Assembly (NCBI GenBank): GCA_035533095.1
Contig: DATLUM010000009.1
Span: 1 to 52,650, forward strand
DNA length: 52,650 nucleotides
Direction: 5' to 3'
From: Acidimicrobiales bacterium
GTDB lineage: Bacteria > Actinomycetota > Acidimicrobiia > Acidimicrobiales > Palsa-688
The number at the start of each line of letters is the position of its first letter. The first letter of the stretch is position 1. The notes beneath the pieces are model-generated. The model made no database searches. It saw only the letters and a program-made list of their open reading frames with translations, and was not told the DNA's origin. Positions 28,529-36,942 of the stretch are shown piece after piece. The translations under genes and the position numbers were made by a program.

Positions 28529-28563
28529 CGGGCCCTGACGGGCCTGCCGGGACCTGACGGGAC
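28525..28563. repeat. CTGACGGGCC-type tandem repeat starting at a stop codon
   Basis: Four units of 9-10 bp (CTGACGGGCC, CTGACGGGC, CTGCCGGGAC, CTGACGGGAC). The TGA of the first unit is the stop of the membrane-protein gene. This is the start of a 403-bp gap (28529-28931) between convergent genes that contains two more tandem arrays and no recognised gene. Confidence 0.75.
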
Positions 28564-28760
28564 CCGCCGATCGCCCCGAAAAGCCGGCCCCTGGGCCGCC
28601 GGCGGACACAGAACGCAGCCGTTAGGGCTTGCCAGCCGGCAACCCTGTCCCTTTAGGGCGCGTCCCAAGCGGGGCAAGTGGACAGGCAACGCGACCTGGA
28701 CGGCCCATTTGTGTGGCCGGCGCCGAACTCTGTCCTCTTGAGGAACCGAACCGCACGCCG

Positions 28761-28800
28761 GGTCCCGCCAGGTCCCGCCAGGTCCCGCCAGGTCCCGCCA
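28761..28800. repeat. 10-bp tandem repeat, four exact copies
   Basis: GGTCCCGCCA is repeated four times without change, followed by a degenerate GGTTCCCCCG. It lies in the middle of the convergent gap, about 130 bp from the end of the acyltransferase gene. No coding or hairpin role was seen. Confidence 0.9.
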
Positions 28801-28900
28801 GGTTCCCCCGAGCCACCGCCGGCCGGCCAGCCTCGCTGGTCCGGGGCCCGGCCTGACCCTGCACCAGTTCGCCGCCCGCCGTTCGCCGCCCGCCGCCCGC

Positions 28901-28940
28901 CGCTCGCCGACCTAGTCCGCCGCTCGCCGACCTAGTCCGC
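28901..28940. repeat. 20-bp perfect tandem duplication holding the acyltransferase stop
   Basis: CGCTCGCCGACCTAGTCCGC is present twice in a row. The CTA in the second copy (28932-28934) is the stop codon of the minus-strand PlsC-like gene; the first copy repeats the same sequence past the gene end. Related CGCCGCCCG sequence continues upstream to about 28870. Confidence 0.9.
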
Positions 28941-30071
28941 CGGCCAGCGCTCGGTGCCCGAGCCCCCGCGCCGGCGCCCGGAGAGCCCCGAGAGCCCCGA
29001 GAGCCCCGAGAGCCCCGTCCCACGCCCGCCACCACGCCCCGTCCCACGCCCGCCGTCGCGCCCCGCCCCGCGCCCCAGGGCCCATGTCCGCCGCCACGCC
29101 CCCGCCTCGGGGCCGGTGAGAGCCGGCGTGGTGTTCGACGCCGCCCGCCGGCGTGCAGTCCACCAGTCGGTCGTCTGCTCGTCGGCCAGTGCGGCGACGG
29201 CACGCTCCAGCCGTTCGGCCAGCGCGCGGGCCTCCGCGGAAGTACCTCTGTCTTCCCGCGCCTGCAAGGGACGACCGAACGTCACGATCGTCCGTCCCGG
29301 CCGGATCACGTTTCCGCCCTTCGGGAGGATGTCCCTGGTCCCCGAGACGTAGACCGGCACTACCGGCCGCCCGGTCCGCGCGCCGAGCCACGCCGCTCCG
29401 GCGCTGTGCGGCTGTGCCCACCCGTCCGGGCTGCGCCCGCCCTCGGGGAAGATCAGCAGGCTCCAACCCTCGGCGAGCAGCGACGCCACCCGATTGACCG
29501 ATTCGCGGCTGGCCCGCTGGCGTTCGATCGGGACCGCGTTCAACAAGAAGGCGAACACGGTCGCCTTCACCCGCGTGTCGAAGAAGTAGTCGGCGGCGCC
29601 CGCCACGAACATCCGGTGCCGCCACCGTTCGGGGATCACCGACAGGATCAGCGGGGCGTCGACATGGCTGACGTGGTTCGCCGCGAAGATGACCGGTTCG
29701 TCGAGATGGGAGATCCGGTCCAGTCCGTCCACGGTCGGCGAGGCGACCGCCTGGACGAGTGGGCGGGACACGAGTTCCTGCACCAGGACTCGAGCGAATC
29801 GCGCCGGATAACGACGCGCCCATTCGCTGTCATAGTCCATCCCCAGGTTCTTCTCGACTGGCGGCCGGTCGATTCCCCCCGGCCAGGAAGGCGCGGTGAA
29901 CGGGAACGCCAGCGACGACGCCCGGGGCAGGCGCACACGCGACCGCAACGCTCTCAGCGACTCGGGTGTGACGGGCAGCCGCCGCAGCGGCTCGACCGAT
30001 CCGGACAGCCCGCGACCGGCCACACCGCCGCGACCTGCCGCACCGCTGCGCCGGCTTCCCGACGAAGCCAT
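28932..30071 (-). CDS. PlsC-like 1-acylglycerol-3-phosphate acyltransferase
   Basis: Adds an acyl chain to a lysophospholipid-type acceptor at the membrane; 379 residues. Residues about 100-300 hold the fold: FAANHVSHVD (HX4D), PEGGRSPDGW and PVVPVYVSGTRDILPKGGNVIRPG. The N-terminus (1-70) is basic and disordered. The C-terminal 60 residues are low-complexity Gly/Arg, ending in four GLS triplets encoded by a 9-bp repeat. The ATG overlaps the stop of the LarA-like gene by one base (TAATG), so it is the last gene of the coupled minus-strand operon. Confidence 0.87.
   Translation of the reverse strand: MASSGSRRSGAAGRGGVAGRGLSGSVEPLRRLPVTPESLRALRSRVRLPRASSLAFPFTAPSWPGGIDRPPVEKNLGMDYDSEWARRYPARFARVLVQELVSRPLVQAVASPTVDGLDRISHLDEPVIFAANHVSHVDAPLILSVIPERWRHRMFVAGAADYFFDTRVKATVFAFLLNAVPIERQRASRESVNRVASLLAEGWSLLIFPEGGRSPDGWAQPHSAGAAWLGARTGRPVVPVYVSGTRDILPKGGNVIRPGRTIVTFGRPLQAREDRGTSAEARALAERLERAVAALADEQTTDWWTARRRAASNTTPALTGPEAGAWRRTWALGRGAGRDGGRGTGRGGGRGTGLSGLSGLSGLSGRRRGGSGTERWPAD
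28981..29016. repeat. 9-bp tandem repeat coding the acyltransferase tail
   Basis: GAGAGCCCC is repeated four times exactly, in frame with the minus-strand gene, where it encodes repeated Gly-Leu-Ser. Nine-bp units keep the frame, so copy number can change without breaking the protein. Confidence 0.9.
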
Positions 30072-31660
30072 TAGTGGACGTCCGCGAGCATGATCGGCGG
30101 GCAGTGCAGGTGGGTGATCGTGGCGTCACGGCCGACCACGTCGCTCGCCATCTCGAGTGCGTCGGTGAGAGTCGACGCCGGCGAGAACCCGAGCCGGCGC
30201 ACGGAGCGCGGCTCGCCGCCCACGATGATCACACGCCCGAGGTGCTCCAGCGCGTGCGCGCCCCAGTACCACATGTAGAAGGGGTGCACCCCGTGGTAGG
30301 CGTGGCTGGTCCTGTAGAGGTGTCGGTACCACTCGTCTGTGGCGTAGCGCTCCTCGTAGTTCTTCTCGATCTCGACCGGATCGGTCGTGTCCGCGAGGAC
30401 CTCTTCGAAGAAGTCGATGTACGACGGGTGGTGCACCGGGTGGAAGGCCCACGGCGTCGGGTGCGAGAGGATCGCGACACCGCCCTTGCGCACGACGGGT
30501 TGCCCCCGGTACAGGTTGAAGAGGTACCCGAGTCCCATGCACGTCACGAGGATCGGGTTCATGATCGAGTTGACGTTGTAAGGGCACAGGTGAGGCAGGC
30601 CGAATACCGCGATGTCGGTCTGACCTTCGACGTGCACCAACTGCTGGCGGTACACCATCTCCGTGGTCGCGCGGTGCACTGCTTCGACCTCGCCGGCGTT
30701 CACCCCGGTCATCTGATGTGGTGCCTTGATCGACTGGAAGATCGACCGGGCGGCACGGGGCGGAGTCATCGCGAGCGATCTCTCCGTCGCCAGATAGAGC
30801 CCCCTGTCCCGGGCCGACCACTCCCACTCTCGCTTTTGCAGGAAGGCCATCTGGGAAGGGAAGGTGTCGTTGTTGAGGGTCGTCTCGATCTGGAACACCT
30901 TCACGCCGGCGGCCGCGATCAGCCGGCCCATCCGCCAGTTGGAGGAGTGAAGCTCGGATTTCTCCTGGTCCATAAACGACCGGCTGTGTCGCATCGTCTT
31001 CACGTTGTGGTGATGGCGGAGGCTGCGGTAGCTGGCGAGACCAGTCGCCACGCTCTTGTGGCCCCCGTCCATGGCAACCAGGTTGATGTTGACGTAGACG
31101 AGCAGGTCGGATTCGGCAGCCCGCCTGTTGATCTCGACGTCCTCGCCGTGGTCGGTCTGGCCGAGGTGCACCATCGCGTCGGGGTCCTCGGCGTCGTGCT
31201 GCAACAACAGACCGTGCGGCGCGAAGGCGTCGTAGACGCGGTCGCCGATGGCGTGGCGCAACTCGGCTTCGGTCATGCGCCGGTGAAGCGCGAGCGCGCA
31301 GATCAGGACCACGTCGTCGACGCCGGCATGCGCGGCCATGTCGAGCACCGCTTCGATGACGCGCTGCCTGTTGTCGGGGCGGCGCATGGGAGGGAGCGGG
31401 AGGGAGATGTCGTCGAAGGCGATCGTCAGCTTCATGCCGGGGAAGAGCAGTGACGGCAGCGGTTGCGAATCGCCGAGGGGGTTCAACAGGGCGTCGCGGA
31501 TCGCGTCGTCGGGATCTTCGAGCGGCTCGAGAGGCTCGGGCGCGTAGATGACGCGGGAGCGCCCAGCGGGCAGGCGCTCCAGGCGGAAGCCCTCCCCGTG
31601 CCAGGTGAGGATCGGCGGGGTGGACCTGTCGACTTCGAGTACGAATCCGGGGCGGGGCAT
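30071..31660 (-). CDS. LarA-type (DUF2088) nickel-dependent racemase family protein
   Basis: A family of 2-hydroxyacid racemases/epimerases; LarA uses a nickel-pincer nucleotide cofactor. Start taken at ATG 31660, just after the upstream dehydrogenase stop; the frame extends to 31723 inside that gene. The 529 residues include LTIAFDDISLPLPP, the ALHRRMTEAELRHAIG helix (the LarA His-Arg-x-Met-Thr motif), DGGHKSVATGLASYRS and a long C-terminal domain. No larB, larC or larE gene for the cofactor is present here. Placement among acyl-reductase, dehydrogenase and acyltransferase genes points to a hydroxylated lipid precursor as substrate, but this is inference. Confidence 0.75.
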   Translation of the reverse strand: MPRPGFVLEVDRSTPPILTWHGEGFRLERLPAGRSRVIYAPEPLEPLEDPDDAIRDALLNPLGDSQPLPSLLFPGMKLTIAFDDISLPLPPMRRPDNRQRVIEAVLDMAAHAGVDDVVLICALALHRRMTEAELRHAIGDRVYDAFAPHGLLLQHDAEDPDAMVHLGQTDHGEDVEINRRAAESDLLVYVNINLVAMDGGHKSVATGLASYRSLRHHHNVKTMRHSRSFMDQEKSELHSSNWRMGRLIAAAGVKVFQIETTLNNDTFPSQMAFLQKREWEWSARDRGLYLATERSLAMTPPRAARSIFQSIKAPHQMTGVNAGEVEAVHRATTEMVYRQQLVHVEGQTDIAVFGLPHLCPYNVNSIMNPILVTCMGLGYLFNLYRGQPVVRKGGVAILSHPTPWAFHPVHHPSYIDFFEEVLADTTDPVEIEKNYEERYATDEWYRHLYRTSHAYHGVHPFYMWYWGAHALEHLGRVIIVGGEPRSVRRLGFSPASTLTDALEMASDVVGRDATITHLHCPPIMLADVH

Positions 31661-31673
31661 GGGCTTGGGAAAC

Positions 31674-32852
31674 CTATCTTCTCTTCTCGTCACGCATGTC
31701 GAACGCGACCTTGACGGCGCCACGCCGTCCGGCGGCGGCTGCGTGCTCGATGGCGTCGCTGTAGCGGTCGAGGGGGTAGGTGGCGGTTACGAGCCGCTCG
31801 AGACCCGCCGCGTCGACCAGCTCCATGGAGAGATCGAAGCTGTGGCGCCCGCCGGCGGCAGGCTCGGGCCCGTACGCGTAGGCGCCGACAAGGCGGACTT
31901 CGCGCTGCCAGAGCCCTGTGAGGTCTACGTCGACGTGCCCGGGCATGCCGATCATCACAACGGTCCCGCCGGGCGCGACGACCGCCAAGGATTCGGACAA
32001 AGACTGCGCGCTTCCGACGCAGTCGAACACGACAGGTGCGCCCGCGGTGAGTTGTCCGTTGTCGAGCAGCCATCCGCCGGTGGACCTCCGTACCGCACGT
32101 CTGAGCGCGTCGGGCTCGACGACGGTCGCGGCCCCGAGCTCCGATGCGAGCCGGCGTTGCTCGGGGTGCTTCGCGACCGAGATCAACGACACGATGTCGG
32201 GACGCAACCGGCGCACGGCGGCGATGGTCGCCAGGCCGAGAGTTCCGGCACCGATCACCACAGCGGTCGTCTCGTCGCCGGCGGGGGCACTGAGCGCACC
32301 GTGTACCGCGCAGGCGACCGGCTCCACCATCACGGCCGCCTGGTCGGACCAGTCAACCGGGACGTCGTGCAGCTGCAACGTGTGGGCGACCATCGCTAGG
32401 GACCAGCCCCCGCCCGTGTCGGCGCAGTACCCGCTCTGCAGGCCCGGGCTCAGGTGCCCGGTGGTGAGGCGCTCGCAGTGATTCGTCCGGCCCGCCGCGC
32501 ACTGGGCGCAGCGGGGCTCTATCGCGCGTATCGCGCAGTGCAGCACCGGTTCGACGACCACCCGCCGGCCGTCCTCCGTGTCGGCGACGATCTCGTGGCC
32601 GGGCACGAACGGAAAGCTCACGATCGGCTCGAACCACCGCGACGAACGACCGTCCACCGTCGCCAGATCGCTCCCGCATATCCCAGACAACCGCGGCCGA
32701 ACCACCTCCCAGCCTGTGCCCGGCAGCTCGGGCGTCTCCGTGTCGACCAGCCGCAGCGGGCCGACACGTCCACCACCGCCTGAGCGCCACTCCGAGACAG
32801 CACGAGCGGCGGCGAAACGCGCGACCGAGCGTTCCATCTGCAGCGCTTTCAT
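31674..32852 (-). CDS. zinc-dependent medium-chain alcohol dehydrogenase
   Basis: NAD(P)-linked oxidation or reduction of an alcohol/aldehyde. Start taken at ATG 32852, which overlaps the upstream stop (ATGA); the open frame runs further but inside the upstream gene. The 392 residues show the catalytic zinc region SGICGSDLA and FVPGHEIV, a structural zinc region with cysteines in EPRCAQCAAGRTNHCERL, and the Rossmann motif VIGAGTLGLATI. It could interconvert the aldehyde made by the neighbouring acyl reductase and its alcohol. Confidence 0.88.
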   Translation of the reverse strand: MKALQMERSVARFAAARAVSEWRSGGGGRVGPLRLVDTETPELPGTGWEVVRPRLSGICGSDLATVDGRSSRWFEPIVSFPFVPGHEIVADTEDGRRVVVEPVLHCAIRAIEPRCAQCAAGRTNHCERLTTGHLSPGLQSGYCADTGGGWSLAMVAHTLQLHDVPVDWSDQAAVMVEPVACAVHGALSAPAGDETTAVVIGAGTLGLATIAAVRRLRPDIVSLISVAKHPEQRRLASELGAATVVEPDALRRAVRRSTGGWLLDNGQLTAGAPVVFDCVGSAQSLSESLAVVAPGGTVVMIGMPGHVDVDLTGLWQREVRLVGAYAYGPEPAAGGRHSFDLSMELVDAAGLERLVTATYPLDRYSDAIEHAAAAGRRGAVKVAFDMRDEKRR

Positions 32853-35197
32853 GCGCGTGGCCCGATGGGCAGGAGCGGTCGCGGGCCTTGCGGAGCCTTC
32901 GGCCAATGCTCGACGTGCCAACCGCGCTTGCGGGCGATGGCCGCCAGCTTCGTCTCGGGGTTCACCGCGACGGGATGTCCGGCCGCCTCGAGCATCGGAA
33001 GGTCGCTCGCGGAGTCGGCGTACGCGACGCTCTCCTCGAGGTCGAGGCTGTTGGCTTGCGCGTAGTCGGCCATTATCAGCGCCCGCGCCTCGCCGGTCGG
33101 CGGGGCTTCGAGAAGCTCACCCGTGAAGCGCCCGTTCCTCCTGCCGAGGCTTGCGCAGACCACCTCGTCGAAGAGAGGCCGGAGCGGTTCGATTACGACG
33201 TCGAGCGCACCTGTGATCAGGAGCGTCTTGTGACCGAGCGCGCGGTGCTCGCGCACCCGCCGGATGCCGGCCGGGAAGGACTTCGTGAGGATCAGGTCGC
33301 TGAAGAGCTCCCACCCGTCGCGTTGGAGGCGGTCGACTGGGGCGCCCTCGTAGCGTCGGTAGAAGTAGCGGAGGAAATCCCCGCGGTCGGTACGGTCCAG
33401 CGCCAGCAGCTTCGGCGCCTCCCGCAGTGTCTTGATCACGAACCGGGCGCGGTCCGCGTCGTCTTGGTGGCGGGTTGCGAGCCACGAGTACGAGTCGACA
33501 ACGTTGGACGCGATGAGAGTGTTCTCCAGGTCGAACACCGCGAGCTGCCGCTCGGGGGAGAGCACCGCCTTTCGCCCGCGCTCCTCGCGGGTCATGCCGG
33601 TCGACCCCTTGCCGGTCTTCGCTCTGGTCGCCGTTCCCTGTTTGGGTGCCTGGCGGACGCGGGCGTGCGCCACGACCGAGGGGAGGTAGACGTCGCGACA
33701 GAAGTGCGGCCAGTCGATGACGGCCGGGTCGAAGCAGAACTCCTCGCGGTCGTCAGCGGGCAGGCTTGCGTACAGGTCGAGCAGCCGGTCAACCGAGAAG
33801 ATCGCCTCGGTCTCGGTGTACGCCCCGTACAGCTCTACATAGGAGAGCGCGCGTTCCGCCTCCTCTCTCCGCTCTTCCAGCCGCGCGCTCAGCTCCGCCT
33901 GCCTGCCCCGCAGGGGCAGCGCCTGGAGGGTGCGCTCAGCGCGGTCGAGCACCTGCGTGGCGCGCTCGAGCTGGTGCTGCACCCGCCGGCGGCCGGGAAA
34001 CGACCACTCGGGCACCATGATGGGCTGGTCCTGGCTGTCGGCGAGCGGGTTCTCGAGGAACCAGGTCCGCACGAGGTCGACCAGTTGGCGGTAGCGCAAT
34101 GGGTTGCGCGCGCCCGACGCGGAGTGGAACACGTCCGGCTCGTCGAGCGGACCTCTCGCTGCGACCGCCACGATCGAAGCGACGACGAGATCGACGGGGA
34201 TCACGTCGATGATGCCCTCGGGCACCCCGGGGAACTCCTTGAGCAGTCCCTTCGCGTACGAGATGATCACCGGGTCCGCCATGCGGAACCCCCGGATCCA
34301 CCCCGGTACCGGTTCGGCGAGCGACGACTCGATGATCGAGGGGCGCACGATGGTCACCGGCAGCGCGCCTCGCGTGTCGAGCAGCGCCCGTTCGCCCAAC
34401 GACTTCGTGTAGGCGTAGGCGTCTGGCCAGCCGAGACCCTGTGCACGCGCCTTGCCGAACTCGACCATGCGGTCCTTGACCCATTCCTCGCGTAGCCTCT
34501 CGGCCTTTCCCGCCAGCAGCGGGCTACCGGCCGCTCCGAGCTCGCCGCGCGCTCGCCTCTTGAAGCTCGCGAGCATCTTGGGGTCGCGGCTTTCGCTGTC
34601 CGCGTCGGCCCTCGCCCGCCGTGCTGCATCGACCTCCGGTCTCCACGCGACCTCCGCGGACCAGGGTGTGTCCGGGAGAGTCGCTTCGGGCGCTGGCCCG
34701 CGGCGGCTTCCGGCGACGTAAGCGGTCGACACGGCGATGAGGTGGGGAAGCTCACCGCCGCCCGGATGCAGCTCGTTGAGCGTTGAGGCGACGCGCACCG
34801 GGCCGAGAAGGTTGATCTCGACGGCGGCGTCGAGAGGGGAGTCGAAGCTCACGGTCGCGGCTGAATGGATCACGGTCTGGCACGAGCGCAGCACGTCACG
34901 CCCGGCGTCGTCGAGACCGAGGCCGTCCACTCCGACGTCACCTGCCATCACGTGGACGCGACGTTCCATCTCCGTGTCGAAGCGGTCACCGAGCTCGGAG
35001 CGCAGCCGGTCGAAGCAGTTGTTGCGCAGGATCTCGCGCCGCACCCGGTCGGACGCACCCCGACGTCCGGGACGCACGAGCAGCGCCACCTCGCACTCCG
35101 GAACTGCGCGAAGAAGCCTCTCGGCCAGGGCGGTGCCCAGGAACCCAGTAGCGCCGGTGATGGCTATCCGCCGGCCGGCGAGGGCCTCACGCAGCAT
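32849..35197 (-). CDS. fatty acyl-CoA reductase fused to HAD-IB hydrolase
   Basis: Bifunctional lipid enzyme, 782 residues. Residues 1-400 are an NAD-binding_4 (male-sterility type) acyl reductase: ITGATGFLGTALAERLL, VIHSAATVSFD and YAYTKSLGERALL, with the catalytic Tyr-x-x-x-Lys. Residues about 540-770 are a HAD-IB domain starting FDLENTLIASN; the second acidic residue of the HAD motif is Glu instead of Asp. YADSASDLPML closes the HAD site. The reductase would yield a fatty aldehyde or alcohol for waxes or ether lipids. It heads an operon coupled by ATGA to the dehydrogenase. Confidence 0.87.
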   Translation of the reverse strand: MLREALAGRRIAITGATGFLGTALAERLLRAVPECEVALLVRPGRRGASDRVRREILRNNCFDRLRSELGDRFDTEMERRVHVMAGDVGVDGLGLDDAGRDVLRSCQTVIHSAATVSFDSPLDAAVEINLLGPVRVASTLNELHPGGGELPHLIAVSTAYVAGSRRGPAPEATLPDTPWSAEVAWRPEVDAARRARADADSESRDPKMLASFKRRARGELGAAGSPLLAGKAERLREEWVKDRMVEFGKARAQGLGWPDAYAYTKSLGERALLDTRGALPVTIVRPSIIESSLAEPVPGWIRGFRMADPVIISYAKGLLKEFPGVPEGIIDVIPVDLVVASIVAVAARGPLDEPDVFHSASGARNPLRYRQLVDLVRTWFLENPLADSQDQPIMVPEWSFPGRRRVQHQLERATQVLDRAERTLQALPLRGRQAELSARLEERREEAERALSYVELYGAYTETEAIFSVDRLLDLYASLPADDREEFCFDPAVIDWPHFCRDVYLPSVVAHARVRQAPKQGTATRAKTGKGSTGMTREERGRKAVLSPERQLAVFDLENTLIASNVVDSYSWLATRHQDDADRARFVIKTLREAPKLLALDRTDRGDFLRYFYRRYEGAPVDRLQRDGWELFSDLILTKSFPAGIRRVREHRALGHKTLLITGALDVVIEPLRPLFDEVVCASLGRRNGRFTGELLEAPPTGEARALIMADYAQANSLDLEESVAYADSASDLPMLEAAGHPVAVNPETKLAAIARKRGWHVEHWPKAPQGPRPLLPIGPRA

Positions 35198-35213
35198 CCT
35201 GTGTGTCTACCAT

Positions 35214-35288
35214 CTGGGAGTCTGGCATCCCGGGCTATGGGCTCTCAGCGAGTGCGGTCATCGAGTCTGTGACCGCCGAGACTCCCAG
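35214..35288. other. nested inverted-repeat element ahead of the lipid operon
   Basis: CTGGGAGTCT (35214-35223) and AGACTCCCAG (35279-35288) form a perfect 10-bp outer pair around 55 bases, which contain a second pair, GCGGTCA (35254-35260) and TGACCGC (35270-35276). It fills most of the 119-bp gap between the diguanylate cyclase stop and the reductase start, both on the minus strand. No T-run follows on the minus strand. Confidence 0.6.
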
Positions 35289-35316
35289 TTGGTGACGCGA
35301 TGAGTGCCCTTCGGGC

Positions 35317-36870
35317 TCAGGCGATGCTCCGTTTGGCGCTGAACATCGCCCGGTCCGCCTGGCTCACTACCGCCTCGGGATCGTCGTACGGCCCCGCGAA
35401 GCACACCCCGAGGCTCGCCGTGACGTGGAATGTCCCTATATCCGGAATCGTGATCGGCTCGGCGATGGCCTCGCGGATGCGGGCGGCGATGGCGTGGGCT
35501 TCCTCTGCGGAGGGGAGATCCTCGCAGAGCACGAGGAACTCGTCTCCGCCCGTGTACGGCCGGGCCGGGGTGTCGGAAGGCCGCACCGCTCCGCGTATGC
35601 GGTCGGCGACGACCACGATCGCGCGGTCACCGACGGAATGGTCGTACTCGTCGTTGATCGACTTGAAGCCGTTCAGGTCGAGGAACAGGACCGCGATGTG
35701 CCGGCCGCTTCGCACGGCTCGCGCCTGAGCTTGCACCAGGCGGTCGACGAACATCGACCGCAGTGGAAGGCGGGTGAGCGGATCGCGGTTCGCCTGGTCC
35801 TTGAGCCGGTCGTACGCGACGCGCAGTTGAGCTTCGCTCTCTGCCAGCGCGCGCTTGCTCTCCACGACGTCCCTCTGGGCGTCCATGCGTTCTGTCTGCG
35901 CCGCGCCCAGCACAAGCCCGCACAGGGCGAGGACGGCGATGAAGACCTCCAGGTATTCGACCTTTCCAGGAGAGAGCGACTCGACGTGGGCGGCCACGGT
36001 CACCGCGGTCGTGGCGACGGCGACGCCAATCGAGGTTCCGGCGATGCCGCGTCGGAGCGCGAGCCACCCGATGGGTATCAACATCGGGTAATACGTCCGG
36101 CCACCCTGCGCGAAGGCAAGGATTGCGAGACCCGTGAAGGCGCCGGCCTGCGCGAGGTACTCGGCCAAGGGAACCAGCCAGCGCGAAGTGCCGGTGCTCG
36201 CACGGTCGCTTCGTCCCGTGCGTTCCCGGAGCCACCATCCGCCGAGGATGACGAGCGGAGCCGTGGCGAGAGCGCTGGCGGCGCTCGAGGCGAAGGTCTC
36301 GGCGAAGGCGCTCCCGAAGTTGTTGTAGTGCAGGTAGCCCGTCGCTTCAGCGAGCGGCAGGGCGAAGATGACCGCCAATGCCGTTCCGCCGGCGATGCAG
36401 ACTGCCAATAGGACCGCGTCTGACAACCTGCGCAACGAGGGTCTGATGCGCAACTTGCGCGCAGTCACCGCGGCGAAGCCGTAGCCGGTGATCACCGCCG
36501 CAACCACCTCGAGGACCAATGGCCAAGCGGCGCCGCTGTGGCCGAGCGGCGATGCGGTGAGCGCGAGCAGCGCGGCGATGAGGATCGGGGCCGACCGCAG
36601 CCCGTACAGGAAGAGGACTCCGAACACGATGCCGAGGGTGGGCGTCCAGATCGACTGGCCCGCGTGGGAGGTGAAGTTTCTGGCGATGGCGGCAGCCGGG
36701 ACGAGCAGGATCACGAAAAGCGCGAGGTACCACAGTCGCGGCTTCGTCTCTGCCGAGGACGAACGGATCCGCGCGTCGGCGACGACAGTGATCCCGCCAC
36801 CATCGATCGCTGGTTCACCGCCCGGCCTGGCCGGTGCGGACGCGACGCGCACTTGGTCCCCTTTCGTCAT
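35317..36870 (-). CDS. membrane diguanylate cyclase (MASE1-like + GGDEF)
   Basis: Makes c-di-GMP from GTP. Start at ATG 36870 is preferred (a TTG at 36906 adds 12 residues); no strong ribosome-binding site is seen. About 517 residues: a MASE1-like sensor of 8 or more membrane helices (about 35-310), a short coiled linker (ERMDAQRDVVESKRALAESEAQLR) and a GGDEF domain (about 355-515) with LFLDLNGFKSINDEYDHSVGD and GGDEF intact. RPSD lies before GGDEF, seven residues away instead of five, so an inhibitory site may be altered by a two-residue insertion (ARPYTGGDEF). No EAL domain. Confidence 0.88.
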   Translation of the reverse strand: MTKGDQVRVASAPARPGGEPAIDGGGITVVADARIRSSSAETKPRLWYLALFVILLVPAAAIARNFTSHAGQSIWTPTLGIVFGVLFLYGLRSAPILIAALLALTASPLGHSGAAWPLVLEVVAAVITGYGFAAVTARKLRIRPSLRRLSDAVLLAVCIAGGTALAVIFALPLAEATGYLHYNNFGSAFAETFASSAASALATAPLVILGGWWLRERTGRSDRASTGTSRWLVPLAEYLAQAGAFTGLAILAFAQGGRTYYPMLIPIGWLALRRGIAGTSIGVAVATTAVTVAAHVESLSPGKVEYLEVFIAVLALCGLVLGAAQTERMDAQRDVVESKRALAESEAQLRVAYDRLKDQANRDPLTRLPLRSMFVDRLVQAQARAVRSGRHIAVLFLDLNGFKSINDEYDHSVGDRAIVVVADRIRGAVRPSDTPARPYTGGDEFLVLCEDLPSAEEAHAIAARIREAIAEPITIPDIGTFHVTASLGVCFAGPYDDPEAVVSQADRAMFSAKRSIA

Positions 36871-36942
36871 CGGGGTCTTTTGCCCCTCAAGCTCTCCGCA
36901 GCTCAACCATACAACGCCGGCAAACCACTGTGGGCGATGGTC

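Noticed and set aside
28525-29016. CRISPR-like array in the convergent gap
   Set aside because: Units are 9-20 bp, head-to-tail with no spacers, and no cas gene is present.
32888-34495. Plus-strand open frame of 535 codons opposite the acyl reductase-HAD gene
   Set aside because: Shadow frame; the minus strand shows full reductase and HAD motifs.
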